Notes: generated by a model from the letters alone, not told the origin. A stretch of 64,000 nt of DNA from Mesorhizobium atlanticum (GCF_003289965.1 NZ_QMBQ01000006.1:248001-312000); one strand, 5' to 3'. Positions 8,995 to 17,325 are shown, numbered from the stretch's first letter. Numbers and translations: made by a program.

Positions 8995-9726
8995 CTAGCC
9001 GGGGAAGTCCGGCAGGCTGGCAAAGGCCGCCTTCAAGGCGTTCGACCAGCCGTCGGAGATGGTGCGGTAATAGGGATCGTCCTGGGCAATCCGCCTGTTG
9101 AGCCCGACCTTGAAGCTATCCTTCTCCAGGAACAGCAGATCGAGCGGCAGCCCGACCGAAAGGTTGGATTTCAGCGTCGAGTCGAACGACACCAGAAGCA
9201 GCTTCACCGTTTCGGCCAGGCCCATTGTCCGGTCATAGGCGCGGATGATGATCGGCTTGCCGTATTTCGTCTCGCCGATCTGGAAGAAGGGCGTGTCATC
9301 GGTCGATTCGATGAAATTGCCTTCCGGGTAGATCATGAACAGCCTGGGCGGGCTGCCCTTGATCTGGCCGCCCAGGATAAAGGAGGCATTGAAGTAGGAA
9401 TCCGCCTTGTCGCCGTTCGGCGAGGCATGTTCGATGACTTCCTTGACGGTGTCGCCGACCAGCCGCACCGTCTGGTACATGGACGGCGTCTCGAGCAGCT
9501 TGGGATGGCGGTCACCTACTGTCTTGTTGCGTTCGTCGAGCAGGCTGACCACGGCTTGCGTGGTGGCAAGGTTGCCTGCAGACATCAGCACGATGACGCG
9601 CTCGCCCGGCTCTTCCCAGATGTGCATTTTCTTGAAGGTCGAGATCGAATCCATGCCGGCATTGGTGCGCGTGTCCGACATGAACACGAGCCCGCGATCG
9701 ATCTTGAGGCCGACGCAATAAGTCAT
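8995..9726 (-). CDS. Proteasome-type protease Anbu (bacterial proteasome homologue)
   Basis: A 243-residue Ntn-hydrolase of the Anbu family, related to proteasome beta subunits and HslV. After removal of Met1 the catalytic threonine is exposed (TYCVGL), with Asp17 in SDTR and a lysine at about position 32 (FKKMH), matching the T-D-K set of proteasome-like proteases. No ATPase of the HslU or Mpa type is near. Instead the next genes encode transglutaminase-like, alpha-E and ATP-grasp proteins, the conserved neighbourhood of Anbu. Substrate unknown. Confidence 0.9.
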   Translation of the reverse strand: MTYCVGLKIDRGLVFMSDTRTNAGMDSISTFKKMHIWEEPGERVIVLMSAGNLATTQAVVSLLDERNKTVGDRHPKLLETPSMYQTVRLVGDTVKEVIEHASPNGDKADSYFNASFILGGQIKGSPPRLFMIYPEGNFIESTDDTPFFQIGETKYGKPIIIRAYDRTMGLAETVKLLLVSFDSTLKSNLSVGLPLDLLFLEKDSFKVGLNRRIAQDDPYYRTISDGWSNALKAAFASLPDFPG

Positions 9727-9758
9727 GATTCTTCTTTAACAGCGAATCTCGTCGGAAA

Positions 9759-10553
9759 TTACTGCTCTACCGTGACGGTGACGGCAAGCTTCTCTTGCGC
9801 CTGCCCCAGCAGTATCCCCGACACCGGCGAGGCGTCGCGATAGTCGCGCCCCGTCGCCACCCGCACATAGCGTTCGTCGGGAGAGATACCGTTGGCCGGG
9901 TCGAAGGCTACCCATCCGAGCCCCACGACATAGGCCTCGGCCCAGGCATGGCTTGCAGCCTGCTCCACGGCCGCATCCATCATCAGGTAGCCGCTGACAT
10001 AGCGAGCCGGAAAGCCAAGGGCGACGGCCGCGGCGATGAAGATATGGCTGTGATCCTGGCAAACGCCGGATTTGAGCGCCAGGGCCTCTTCCGCCGGCGT
10101 CACGACGCTGGTCGTGCCGGGCTTGTAGGCGACCCGTTCGCGGATAGCGGCCATCAACCCGTGCAGCCGCTCGATCTCGGTGCCGTGCCCGACCGCGCCC
10201 GCCAGCTGGCGTATGCCCTCACCCGCGGTGGTGAGCGGTGTCTGCTGCCCGAACAGCCAGAGCGGCGCGAAGCCCTGATGCGGGCCCGTCACGCCAGCCG
10301 TGTCATGCGTGGTCACCTCTCCCGCCGCCTCAACGGTGATAGCGCTGTGGCCGCTCTCGGCGCTCACCAGCCGCGTGTCGTTGCCGAAATGATCGGTAAA
10401 GCGCACCTCCTCGCGCGCGCCTTCGACCTTGATCGCCCAGGAGCCGACGGTCTGCGTACGTCCGCTCAGGGGCAGCAGGCGCAGCCGCTGCAGCAGATAT
10501 TGCACCGGCGCATCGTAGCGGTACTCGGTGCGATGGGTGATCTTGAGCCGCAT
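9759..10553 (-). CDS. Transglutaminase-like cysteine protease family protein
   Basis: A 264-residue cytoplasmic protein with an N-terminal beta-rich domain (starts MRLKITHRTEYRYD) and a transglutaminase core. The Cys of the catalytic triad is in SGVCQDHSH, the His in SHAWAEAYV, and the Asp in VAFDPANG. No signal peptide. I prefer ATG 10553 to the TTG 24 bp upstream because homologous proteins begin with MRLKI-like sequence. In Anbu clusters this enzyme may hydrolyse or ligate peptides made by the ATP-grasp partner; that is inference. Confidence 0.88.
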   Translation of the reverse strand: MRLKITHRTEYRYDAPVQYLLQRLRLLPLSGRTQTVGSWAIKVEGAREEVRFTDHFGNDTRLVSAESGHSAITVEAAGEVTTHDTAGVTGPHQGFAPLWLFGQQTPLTTAGEGIRQLAGAVGHGTEIERLHGLMAAIRERVAYKPGTTSVVTPAEEALALKSGVCQDHSHIFIAAAVALGFPARYVSGYLMMDAAVEQAASHAWAEAYVVGLGWVAFDPANGISPDERYVRVATGRDYRDASPVSGILLGQAQEKLAVTVTVEQ

Positions 10554-10573
10554 GATGCCCGCCCTCAGCCCGC

Positions 10574-11515
10574 TCAATAGAACCGGTAATCCTGGGCGAT
10601 CTCGTCGCCCAGCCTGGTGTTGTCGCGAATGAACTCGGCCAGGAACTCGTGCAGGCCGTGATCGAATATGTCCTTGATCGAGCCCCTCTTGAGCAACGCC
10701 TGGATCTTCTCGGCCGTGGCGTGGCAGGCATGACGCTCACCATAGTCGTCGGCGAGGAATTTCAGGTGCTCGCCGAGGAAGCGATAGCAAAAGGTCAGCG
10801 AGCGCGGCATGCGCACATTCAGGATCAGATAGTCCGCAATATTCGTCGGCTTGTAGTCGGCCTCATAGACCCAGCGATAGGAGCGATGCGCCGACACCGA
10901 GCGCAGGATCGACTCCCACTGGTAGTTGTCCAGCGTCGAGCCGACCCAGGACAGCGAAGGCAGGAGCACATAATATTTCACATCGAGGATGCGCGCCGTG
11001 TTGTCGGCGCGCTCGACATAGGTGCCGAGCTGCGAGAAGTCGAAAATCTCGTTGCGCAGCATCGTGCCGTAGAACGAACCGCGGATCAGCGCCGTCTCGC
11101 GCTTGATGGCATCGAGCACCGTCGGCAGGTCGCGCTCGTCGATCGGCCTCGCCAGCATGCGCTTCAGCGACATCCACGCTTCGTTGATGCTTTCCCAGGT
11201 CTCGCGCGTCAGCGCCGTTCGCACCATGCGGGCATTGTTGCGTGCCGTCTCGATCGACGACATCGTGCTCGACGGGTTCGAAGTGTCGCGCAGCAGGAAG
11301 TCGGACACGTTGGCGGCGGTGTAGTCCTGGTATTTCTGCGAGAACGCATAGTCGGAGCCGGCGCTGAGCAGCACCGAATTCCATTCCTCCGACGCGTTCT
11401 GCGTGCGCGTCAGCGCCATGCGCAGGCCGGCATCGACGAGACGCGCCATGTTTTCGGCCCGCTCGATATAGCGGTTCATCCAGTAGAGACCGTTTGCGGT
11501 GCGGCCCAAAAGCAT
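10574..11515 (-). CDS. Alpha-E domain-containing protein
   Basis: A 313-residue all-alpha protein of the DUF403/alpha-E family, recognised by the N-terminal MLLGRTANGLYWMNRYIERAE-like start and repeated R-N-x-R and Y-V-E-R-A-D helices. Its molecular function is unknown. In bacteria it nearly always sits beside a circularly permuted ATP-grasp and a transglutaminase, as here, and is thought to act with them in peptide synthesis or modification. The downstream transglutaminase ATG lies 21 bp after this gene's stop. Confidence 0.88.
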   Translation of the reverse strand: MLLGRTANGLYWMNRYIERAENMARLVDAGLRMALTRTQNASEEWNSVLLSAGSDYAFSQKYQDYTAANVSDFLLRDTSNPSSTMSSIETARNNARMVRTALTRETWESINEAWMSLKRMLARPIDERDLPTVLDAIKRETALIRGSFYGTMLRNEIFDFSQLGTYVERADNTARILDVKYYVLLPSLSWVGSTLDNYQWESILRSVSAHRSYRWVYEADYKPTNIADYLILNVRMPRSLTFCYRFLGEHLKFLADDYGERHACHATAEKIQALLKRGSIKDIFDHGLHEFLAEFIRDNTRLGDEIAQDYRFY

Positions 11516-11536
11516 CTCAGCTTGCTCCGGTGTCGA

Positions 11537-11564
11537 GCGAGTAGCGAATAGCGAGTAGCGAATA
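11537..11564. repeat. Tandem 14-bp repeat, two perfect copies
   Basis: The unit GCGAGTAGCGAATA occurs twice head to tail (11537-11550 and 11551-11564) in the 91-bp gap between the ATP-grasp and alpha-E genes. No hairpin is obvious. It could be a slippage-prone spacer. Confidence 0.7.
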
Positions 11565-11606
11565 GGGAAGAATACGTTTCATAACTTCTGCGTCCCCCTA
11601 CCCGCC

Positions 11607-13019
11607 TCAGTCATCCAACACCCAGGTGTCCTTGGTGCCGCCGCCTTGCGAGGAATTGACCACCAGCGAGCCCTGCTTCAGCGCGACGCGGGTCAAGCCG
11701 CCCGGCACGATCTGGATACGATCGGAAACCAGCACATAAGGCCTCAGATCGACATGGCGCGGCGACAGTCCTTTTTCGGTCAGGATCGGGCAAGTCGACA
11801 GCGCCAGCGTCGGCTGGGCGATGTAGTTCGACGGCTTCGCCTGCAGCTTCTTGGCGAACTCCTGGCATTCCTTCTTGGTCGCGGCCGGGCCGACCAGCAT
11901 GCCGTAGCCGCCGGAGCCGTGCACTTCCTTGATCACCAGCTCGCTGATGTGCTCGAGCACATATTTGAGGCTGTCCGGCTCCGAGCAGCGCCAGGTCGGG
12001 ATATTGCCGAGAATCGCCTTGCGGCCGGTGTAGAACTCGACGATCTCCGGCATGTAGGAATAGATCGCCTTGTCGTCGGCGATGCCGGTGCCCGGCGCAT
12101 TGGCGATGGTGATGTTGCCGGCGCGGTAGACATCCATGATGCCCGGCACGCCGAGCGCGGAGTCCGGGCGGAAAGTCAGCGGATCGAGGAAAGCGTCGTC
12201 GACGCGCCGGTAAAGCACATCGATCTGCTTGTAGCCTTCGGTCGTGCGCATCGCTACGTGGCCGTCGACGACGCGCAGATCCTGCCCTTCGACCAGCTGC
12301 ACGCCCATCTGGTCGGCGAGGAAGGCGTGCTCGAAATAGGCCGAGTTGTAGGAACCGGGCGTCAGCACGGCGATGGTCGGCGCGCCCTTGGTGCTTTGCG
12401 GTCGCACCGCCGCCAGCGACTGGCGCAGGAGCTGCGGATAGTTCTCGACCGGCCGCACCTTGATCTTCTGGAACAGCTCCGGAAAGAGCTGCATCATCGT
12501 CTCGCGATTCTCCAGCATGTAGGAGACGCCGGACGGCGTGCGGGCATTGTCCTCCAGCACGTAGAACTCGTTCTCCGATATGCGGACGATGTCGACGCCG
12601 ATAATATGGGTGTAGACGCCCGCCGGCGGCCTCACCCCGATCATCTCGGGCAGGAAGGCCTCGTTCTTCGCGACAAGCTCCCTCGGCACGCGCCCGGCCC
12701 GCAGGATCTCCTGGCGGTGATAGATATCGTCGAGAAAGGCGTTCAGCGCCTGCACGCGCTGCTCGATGCCTTGCGTCAGCCGGCGCCATTCCTGGCCGGA
12801 GAGGATGCGCGGCACGATGTCGAAAGGGATCAGCCGTTCGGAAGCTTCCTGCTCGCCATAGACGGCAAAGGTGATGCCGGTCTTGCGGAAGACGCGCTCC
12901 GCGTCCTGCATCTTCTGGGTAAGCCTGGCCGGGTCCTGCTCCTTCAGCCAGCGATCGTAAGCCTCATAAGGTCTTCTCAGTCCGGAAACTTCCGGAAGCA
13001 TTTCGTCAAACGCTGCCAA
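11607..13019 (-). CDS. Circularly permuted type 2 ATP-grasp protein
   Basis: A 470-residue protein of the circularly permuted ATP-grasp family, predicted to form amide bonds between a carboxylate and an amine at the cost of ATP. Visible landmarks are EDNARTPSGVSYMLENR in the middle, VIKEVHGSGGYGMLVGP as the nucleotide-binding loop, and a C-terminal DLRPYVL segment. Start TTG 13019 is chosen because GAGGGGAG lies 7 bp upstream and the product then begins MAAFDEMLPE; the frame extends to GTG 13049. First gene of the Anbu cluster. Confidence 0.87.
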   Translation of the reverse strand: MAAFDEMLPEVSGLRRPYEAYDRWLKEQDPARLTQKMQDAERVFRKTGITFAVYGEQEASERLIPFDIVPRILSGQEWRRLTQGIEQRVQALNAFLDDIYHRQEILRAGRVPRELVAKNEAFLPEMIGVRPPAGVYTHIIGVDIVRISENEFYVLEDNARTPSGVSYMLENRETMMQLFPELFQKIKVRPVENYPQLLRQSLAAVRPQSTKGAPTIAVLTPGSYNSAYFEHAFLADQMGVQLVEGQDLRVVDGHVAMRTTEGYKQIDVLYRRVDDAFLDPLTFRPDSALGVPGIMDVYRAGNITIANAPGTGIADDKAIYSYMPEIVEFYTGRKAILGNIPTWRCSEPDSLKYVLEHISELVIKEVHGSGGYGMLVGPAATKKECQEFAKKLQAKPSNYIAQPTLALSTCPILTEKGLSPRHVDLRPYVLVSDRIQIVPGGLTRVALKQGSLVVNSSQGGGTKDTWVLDD

Positions 13020-13188
13020 TCGCGTACTCCCCTCTGAGAACCATTTCACTGGCCTAGCCGGAGAAAATCAAGCGCAATCGGTGATTTAAGAAGCGATGAG
13101 GGCCGCTCTATGGAAATTGCCTAATTTTAAGGCACGAGCAGCAGGACCGGGTCAGCTCCTGCTTCCAGCCCGGGCATCGCCTGGCCGG

Positions 13189-13425
13189 TCAGAACGCCCG
13201 AAAGGTGACGATGGTGAAGGTGTCCTTGATTCCGGGAAGGATCTGCACCCGCTCATTGACGAAGTGGCCGATATCCTCCTCGTCGTCGACGTAGAATTTG
13301 GCGAGTAGGTCGTAATTGCCGGCGGTCGAGTAGATTTCGGAGGCGATCTCGGCGTCGGCAAGCGCGCTGGCGACCTCATAGGCCTTGCCCAGATCGCATT
13401 TAATCTGCACGAAAAATGCCTTCAT
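13189..13425 (-). CDS. Stand-alone Lrp/AsnC ligand-binding (RAM) domain protein
   Basis: A 78-residue protein made only of the RAM effector domain of Lrp/AsnC regulators, with the beta-alpha-beta-beta-alpha-beta pattern (MKAFFVQIKCDLG at the start, GNYDLLAKF in the middle). There is no DNA-binding helix-turn-helix. Such proteins oligomerise and bind amino acids or modulate full Lrp proteins; the target here is unknown. It is divergent from the DUF4864 gene. Confidence 0.85.
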   Translation of the reverse strand: MKAFFVQIKCDLGKAYEVASALADAEIASEIYSTAGNYDLLAKFYVDDEEDIGHFVNERVQILPGIKDTFTIVTFRAF

Positions 13426-13636
13426 TGCCCGGTCCTGCCGCCTGCATCATGAATAAGCGGCCCTTGTGGCAGACTGCCGCCCGGCTTTCAAGCTTCACGC
13501 GCCGAGCAGCTCAAAGAGCACCTGATCCCACCCCCCCGACGCCGAAATGACGAAATCTTCGCAGGTCGGTGAAACCGAGCCCTGCCGCGACGCGTATGTT
13601 AGAGTCGTTCGCCAGGCGATTTCCCGGGAGGCAGCC

Positions 13637-14056
13637 ATGCGCCGCGCATTGTTCGCAATAGCTCTTGTTCCGATGTTGATGACCTCGCTTGCCTTCGCCG
13701 GAGATGCGGAGGTCAAGGCCGCGCAGACGGTTATCGACAGCCAGCTGAAGGCCTTCATCGCCAATGACGGCGCCGCCGCCTATAGTTTCGCCGCACCGAA
13801 CGTGAAACAGATCTTTCCGACCGTCGACACCTTCATGAACATGGTGACGAACGGCTACGCGCCGGTGCGAAAGCCCCAATCCTATTCCTTCGGCAGGGCC
13901 GAGCAGACGGGCCCTGGTTCAATCGTCCAGCAGGTGCTGATCGTCGGACCCGACGGCAAGGACTACGAGGCGGTCTATACGCTGCAGCAGCAGGCGGACG
14001 GCAGTTTCAAGATCACCGGCTGCAGCCTGCGCGCCTCGACTTCAGTGAGCACATAG
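13637..14056 (+). CDS. Secreted DUF4864-like protein
   Basis: A 139-residue exported protein: signal peptide MRRALFAIALVPMLMTSLAFA with cleavage near residue 21, followed by a small alpha/beta domain of the SnoaL/NTF2-like kind annotated DUF4864 (VIDSQLKAFIANDGAAAYSF). The ATG at 13637 has GGGAGG 7 bp upstream, so the 30 extra upstream codons are not used. Function unknown. It converges with the SDR gene, with only 8 bp between the stops. Confidence 0.75.
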   Translation: MRRALFAIALVPMLMTSLAFAGDAEVKAAQTVIDSQLKAFIANDGAAAYSFAAPNVKQIFPTVDTFMNMVTNGYAPVRKPQSYSFGRAEQTGPGSIVQQVLIVGPDGKDYEAVYTLQQQADGSFKITGCSLRASTSVST

Positions 14057-14064
14057 AGCAGCTT

Positions 14065-14790
14065 TCAGTAGCGTGCCCTGCCGCCCGACATGTCGAACAC
14101 CGCCCCTGTGTTGAAACTGACGGCGTCCGAGCAAAGCCAAAGCACCAGCGCCGCGACCTCGTCGACGGCCCCAAGGCGCTTGAGCGGACTGGCACCGATC
14201 ATGTCGCTGACGACTTCATTGCCAAGCCGCCTGATGAGGTCGGTGTCGATCGGCCCGGGCGCGACACAATTGACGCGGATATCGGTGTCGTTCACTTCGC
14301 GCGACAAGGCTTTGGTGAAGGAGATGATGCCCGCGCTCGCCGCGGAGTAGGCGGCCAGCTTGGGTAACCCCTCCTTGCCCGCCAACGACCCCATATTGAC
14401 GATACGGCCGGTGCCGGCCTTGCGCATCACCGGCAAAACCTGGTGCGTGACCTCGAACGTCCCGATGAGATTGATCCCGATGATGCGCTGCCACTCGGTC
14501 GGCTCGAACGCTTCGAAGCTTCGATATGGGCCAAGATAGCCCGCGTTGTTGACGAGAATATCGACCCGGCCGCTCCCGGCGATCACCTCGCTCAGCGCAT
14601 TTCTGATATCGCCTGCCTTGGTTACATCGACCGTCTGGCTGCAGGTTCCGTCGAGTGGTGCTGGATCGGCATCCCATATCCAGACGTCGCAGCCCGACCG
14701 CGCCAGCTGCGTGGCCACGGCCTTGCCGATGCCCCTCGATCCACCGGTCACGATCGCCGTCTTGCCGGCAAAGTCGAATGTCACAGCCAT
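14065..14790 (-). CDS. SDR family NAD(P)-dependent oxidoreductase
   Basis: A 241-residue classical short-chain dehydrogenase. The coenzyme motif TGGSRGIGKA begins near residue 15, NNAG near 85, the catalytic Ser near 138 and Tyr/Lys in the segment YSAASAGIISFTKAL. In that segment the usual YxxxK reads Y-S-A-A-S, so the catalytic lysine is replaced by serine; activity may be altered. ATG 14790 is chosen because the coding signature begins there (MAVTFDFAGK). Substrate unknown; FabG-like 3-oxoacyl reductases are the general relatives. Confidence 0.85.
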   Translation of the reverse strand: MAVTFDFAGKTAIVTGGSRGIGKAVATQLARSGCDVWIWDADPAPLDGTCSQTVDVTKAGDIRNALSEVIAGSGRVDILVNNAGYLGPYRSFEAFEPTEWQRIIGINLIGTFEVTHQVLPVMRKAGTGRIVNMGSLAGKEGLPKLAAYSAASAGIISFTKALSREVNDTDIRVNCVAPGPIDTDLIRRLGNEVVSDMIGASPLKRLGAVDEVAALVLWLCSDAVSFNTGAVFDMSGGRARY

Positions 14791-14854
14791 GGCTGATCCC
14801 CGAGACGTGACTCTGCTCTCCAGCAGAACGTCCGTCAATCGACAGGACCAACAG

Positions 14855-15985
14855 CTAGATCGCCGGGATATCGCCCCTGGCCCAGCCTTCCGTGATCCCG
14901 GCGGCGCGCGCTTCAAAAGCCTGCGCCTCGATAGCCGCCCGGATGTCCTGCATCAGCTTCTGATAGTAGGACAGGTTGTTCCAGGTCAAAAGCATCGCGC
15001 CGAGCGACTCCTGCGAGCGCACCAGGTGATGCAGATAAGCGCGCGAATAGTCGCGCGCCGCCGGGCAGTCGCTCTCCTCGTCGAGCGGCCGCGGATCGTC
15101 GGCATGGCGGGCATTCCGGAGATTCACCTTGCCGCGGCGCGTATAGGCAAGGCCGTGGCGGCCGGCGCGCGTCGGCATCACGCAGTCGAACATGTCGATG
15201 CCGCGCGCCACCGATTTCAAGATATCGTCCGGCGTGCCGACGCCCATCAGGTAGCGCGGCTTGTCGGCCGGCAGTTCCGGGCAGGTGATGTCGAGCATCT
15301 CCAGCATCACCGACTGCGGCTCGCCGACCGCCAGCCCGCCGACGGCATAGCCTTTCAGGTCCATCGCCTTAAGCGCCTGCGCCGAACGCACGCGCATAGG
15401 CGCGCTGTCGCCGCCCTGGACGATGCCGAACATCGCCTTGCCCGGCTGGTCGCCGAACGCAATCTTGCAGCGCTCGGCCCAGCGCAGCGACAATTCCATG
15501 GCGCGTTCGATCTCCTTGGGCTTGGCCGGAAGCGCGGTGCACTCGTCGAGCTGCATCTGGATGTCGGAATCGAGCAGTCCCTGGATCTCGATCGACCGCT
15601 CGGGTGACATTTCGTAAGGCGCGCCGTCGATATGCGAGCGGAAGGTGACGCCCTGTTCGGTCAATTTCCGGAGCTTCGACAGCGACATGACCTGGAAGCC
15701 GCCGCTGTCGGTCAGGATCGGATGCGGCCAGCGTGCGAACTCGTGCAGGCCGCCAAGCCTGGCCACGCGCTCGGCGCCGGGCCGCAGCATCAGATGGTAA
15801 GTGTTGCCCAATATGATATCGGCGCCGACGCCGCGCACCTGGTCCATATACATGGCCTTGACGGTGCCGCCGGTGCCGACCGGCATGAAGGCCGGCGTGC
15901 GGATTTCGCCGCGCGGCATCGAGACAAGACCGCGCCTGGCCTTGCCGTCGCTGGCAAGCACCTTGAAGGAAAAAGTCTCAGCCAT
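14855..15985 (-). CDS. tgt: tRNA-guanine (queuine) transglycosylase, non-canonical zinc site
   Basis: A 376-residue cytoplasmic enzyme that exchanges guanine-34 of tRNAs with GUN anticodons for preQ1. Seen are DSGGFQVMSL (active-site loop), the tRNA-binding FDCVMPTR with the nucleophilic Asp, and SRAYLHHL. The usual zinc motif C-x-C-x-x-C reads S-D-C-P-A-A, that is Ser305, Cys307, Ala310, so two of three cysteine ligands are gone. ATG 15985 fits the family start (MAETFSFKVLASDGKAR). It overlaps the upstream 89-aa gene by 8 bp and forms a queuosine operon with queA. Confidence 0.93.
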   Translation of the reverse strand: MAETFSFKVLASDGKARRGLVSMPRGEIRTPAFMPVGTGGTVKAMYMDQVRGVGADIILGNTYHLMLRPGAERVARLGGLHEFARWPHPILTDSGGFQVMSLSKLRKLTEQGVTFRSHIDGAPYEMSPERSIEIQGLLDSDIQMQLDECTALPAKPKEIERAMELSLRWAERCKIAFGDQPGKAMFGIVQGGDSAPMRVRSAQALKAMDLKGYAVGGLAVGEPQSVMLEMLDITCPELPADKPRYLMGVGTPDDILKSVARGIDMFDCVMPTRAGRHGLAYTRRGKVNLRNARHADDPRPLDEESDCPAARDYSRAYLHHLVRSQESLGAMLLTWNNLSYYQKLMQDIRAAIEAQAFEARAAGITEGWARGDIPAI

Positions 15986-16247
15986 TGAATTCCTTGTCGT
16001 GCACCGGCGCATCGAACGCCTGCTCGTCGAGCGACTGCCGGTAGCGGATGCAGCCGCGCATGAATTTCGGCCAGGGCGGCACGGCGATCGACGGCTCGGT
16101 CTTTTCCGGCAAAAGACCCCAGAGATCGGGGTGATGCCAGCACAGATCATGCCCGGTCGTATCGCGATGCACGCGGATGCCGGCGCGCAGCTTCCTTACT
16201 TCCGCGATCAGCGTGTCGCGGTCCATGCCGTCGAGATCATCGTCCAT
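15978..16247 (-). CDS. Unknown 89-aa protein nested between queA and tgt
   Basis: A short acidic-to-neutral protein starting MDDDLDGMDRDTLIAEVRKL, with a probable helical N-terminus and a His/Trp-rich middle (HDLCWHHPDLWGLLPE) followed by a proline-rich WPKFMRGCIRYRQSL segment. No family function is recognised; I have the impression that similar small proteins occur in other rhizobia. It overlaps the end of queA by 11 bp and the start of tgt by 8 bp, so it is translated as part of the queuosine operon. A role in queuosine synthesis is guessed from position only. Confidence 0.75.
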   Translation of the reverse strand: MDDDLDGMDRDTLIAEVRKLRAGIRVHRDTTGHDLCWHHPDLWGLLPEKTEPSIAVPPWPKFMRGCIRYRQSLDEQAFDAPVHDKEFNG

Positions 16248-17325
16248 CGCTCGTCTCCGCCCGGTAAAGCAGGCTGGCGTCCCCATAGGAGTAGAACCTG
16301 TAGCGGTTCTCGATGGCATGCGCATAGGCCGCACGCATCGTCTCCAGCCCGCTGAAGGCCGAGACCAGCATGAACAGCGTCGAGCGCGGCAGATGGAAAT
16401 TGGTCATCAGCATATCGGCGGTGCGGAAGCGATAGCCTGGCGTGATGAAGATGTCGGTCGGTCCGGACCAGGGCTCGATCCTGCCGTCCTCACGCGCCGC
16501 GCTTTCCAGAAGCCGCAGTGACGTCGTGCCGACACAGATGATTCGCCCTCCTCGCGCCCTGGCCGCGTTGAGCGCCGCCGCCGTCTCGGCACTTACCGAG
16601 CCGGTCTCTGCATGCATCTTGTGGTCGGCGGTGTCGTCGGCCTTCACCGGCAGGAAGGTGCCGGCGCCGACATGCAGCGTGACGAAGCGGCGCTCGATGC
16701 CCCTGGCGTCGAGCGCGGCAAACAGCTCCGGCGTGAAATGCAGCCCGGCGGTAGGGGCAGCGACTGCGCCCTCTTCCCTGGCGTAGATGGTCTGGTAGTC
16801 GGCGCGGTCGCGCTCGTCGTCGTCGCGCTTCGAGGCGATATAAGGCGGCAGCGGAATGTGGCCGACGGCATGCAGCGCCTCGTCGAGAAACGGCCCGGAA
16901 AGGTCGAAGCCGAGCAGCGCCTCGCCTGCCTCGCCTTTTTCGATCACCGTCGCGTCGAGCTGGCCGAGGAAGCAGGAATTGCCGTCATGGCCGAAATGGA
17001 TGCGGTCGCCGGCGGCGATGCGTTTGCCAGGACGCATGAACGCCTGCCAGCGGTCCGGCGCAACCCGCATATGCAGCGTCGCCTCGACCTGCGCCACGGC
17101 CTCGCCGCGCTTGCGCATGCCTTTGAGCTGCGCCGGGATGACCTTGGTGTCGTTGAACACCAGCACATCGCCTTCGCGAAGCAGCGACGGCAGATCGCGG
17201 ACGACGCAATCCTGCAGCGTTTCGCCCGGTTTGACGATCAGCAGCCTGGCGCCGTCACGCGGTTCCGCCGGACGAAGCGCTATGCGCTCCTCCGGCAGGT
17301 CGAAGTCGAACATGTCGACACGCAT
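16237..17325 (-). CDS. queA: S-adenosylmethionine:tRNA ribosyltransferase-isomerase
   Basis: A 362-residue enzyme that moves the ribosyl part of SAM to preQ1-tRNA, giving epoxyqueuosine. The start MRVDMFDFDLPEERIALRPAEPRD, the motif VFNDTKVIPAQL and the C-terminal NFHLPRSTLFMLVSAF are diagnostic. Length is normal. It works after Tgt in the same pathway, and tgt lies downstream. Its ATG at 17325 overlaps the YdcZ-type transporter stop by 1 bp. Confidence 0.95.
   Translation of the reverse strand: MRVDMFDFDLPEERIALRPAEPRDGARLLIVKPGETLQDCVVRDLPSLLREGDVLVFNDTKVIPAQLKGMRKRGEAVAQVEATLHMRVAPDRWQAFMRPGKRIAAGDRIHFGHDGNSCFLGQLDATVIEKGEAGEALLGFDLSGPFLDEALHAVGHIPLPPYIASKRDDDERDRADYQTIYAREEGAVAAPTAGLHFTPELFAALDARGIERRFVTLHVGAGTFLPVKADDTADHKMHAETGSVSAETAAALNAARARGGRIICVGTTSLRLLESAAREDGRIEPWSGPTDIFITPGYRFRTADMLMTNFHLPRSTLFMLVSAFSGLETMRAAYAHAIENRYRFYSYGDASLLYRAETSDGR

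Noticed and set aside
13524..13541. Run of seven C residues before the DUF4864 gene as a phase-variable tract
   Set aside because: It is short, lies outside a coding frame and about 100 bp from the start, so phase variation is not supported.
14791..14916. N-terminal extension of the SDR gene up to 14916
   Set aside because: The extra 42 residues lie before the normal family start and have no ribosome site; ATG 14790 is better.
15986..16150. N-terminal extension of tgt up to 16150
   Set aside because: The extension overlaps the 89-aa gene in another frame and is Arg/Ser-rich like a shadow; the family start is at 15985.
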